NCBI RefSeq assembly: GCF_001741865.1
Contig: NZ_CP017147.1
Coordinates: 1,283,501 to 1,347,500 of the forward strand
DNA: 64,000 nucleotides
Origin: Bosea vaviloviae
GTDB taxonomy: Bacteria; Pseudomonadota; Alphaproteobacteria; Rhizobiales; Beijerinckiaceae
Direction: 5' to 3'
Positions 63,807 through 64,000 of the stretch are shown here, piece by piece (the stretch's first letter is position 1; each line of letters opens with the position of its first letter). The notes beneath the pieces are model-generated. The model saw only the letters and a list, made by a program, of their open reading frames with translations. It did no database searches and had not been told where the DNA came from. Made by a program: the position numbers and the translations under genes.

Positions 63807-64000
63807 ATCTCCACCCTGTTCATTTTTGTTTTATGTAAGAATGAGACTGGAAGATGATCCGGTCGTTGTCAAATGCTCAGGACGAGATGGCATCGCGGTT
63901 GACGGTTGCGTACCGATGTCGCTCTCGATTGTCTGTCGAAGCAGCGCCAACAGCCGCCACCTCGCCCCGAGCGCGGTTCTCTTGTCAGAACCGAGTGCGG
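63807..64000. other. window end, upstream of the ROK gene
   Basis: AT-rich promoter-like DNA next to the ROK start. An open plus-strand frame from ATG 63841 reaches the window end (53 codons), but it shows no family resemblance and cannot be judged. Confidence 0.4.

Noticed and set aside
63841..64000. Start of a plus-strand gene at the window end
   Set aside because: 53 codons open to the edge with no recognisable similarity and no clear ribosome-binding site; cannot be judged.

Overview
The window is GC-rich, densely coded chromosomal DNA from an alphaproteobacterium, most likely a Hyphomicrobiales (Rhizobiales) soil or plant-associated organism of the Bosea type. The reasons are the two-domain malic enzyme, many ABC substrate-binding proteins with separate small regulons, chemoreceptors ending in GWEEF, two matches to the alphaproteobacterial general-stress (EcfG) promoter, and small palindromic repeats bounded by CTAG. 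The genus is inferred from style only. There is no phage, plasmid backbone or CRISPR array. One intact insertion sequence and many short repeats are present.

Layout. 0-3.2 kb: malic enzyme (maeB), a small stress protein behind an EcfG-type promoter, and a short hypothetical gene. 3.3-6.5 kb: MarR-regulated EmrAB-type efflux operon. 6.5-19.1 kb: a dipeptide-family ABC importer split over several transcripts, mixed with a serine hydrolase, a ketopantoate-reductase-like enzyme and two phosphodiesterases. 19.5-21.5 kb: chemoreceptor. 21.5-22.4 kb: a DUF1989 gene and the relic of a second one. 22.5-33 kb: a divergent sugar or sugar-acid catabolic cluster with its own IclR regulator, two identical operator palindromes, an ABC importer and six enzymes. 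33-37.9 kb: the conserved prkA-yeaH-spoVR operon. 38.2-42 kb: LysR, an AtuA-family pair and a tricarboxylate-type binding protein. 42-46.8 kb: frameshifted hydrolase, a YqjI-like PadR regulator with a DUF2218 gene, and a zinc amidohydrolase with a CobW GTPase. 46.9-49.7 kb: tRNA-Arg(CCG) and a mosaic in which a YciF-like stress gene, an exonuclease and a stand-alone M41-like protease are separated by diverged tRNA-Arg-derived repeats. 49.9-52.7 kb: second chemoreceptor and a nested 309-bp palindrome. 52.7-59.4 kb: a GntR-controlled importer with two amidohydrolases. 59.4-60.7 kb: an IS5-type element. 60.9-63.8 kb: an orphan binding protein and a ROK regulator.

How it works together. Most of the window is scavenging equipment: small regulator-transporter-enzyme sets, each probably tuned to one organic substrate. 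The two least explained sets are the IclR cluster, whose DapA-like enzyme lacks the usual catalytic tyrosine, and the GntR cluster, whose cytosine-deaminase-like enzyme lacks two expected active-site acids. The CTAG-bounded repeats repeatedly sit at gene 3' ends, sometimes supplying the stop codon or extra C-terminal codons. Together with a truncated DUF1989 gene, a one-base frameshift and the IS, they indicate an accessory region under active rearrangement.
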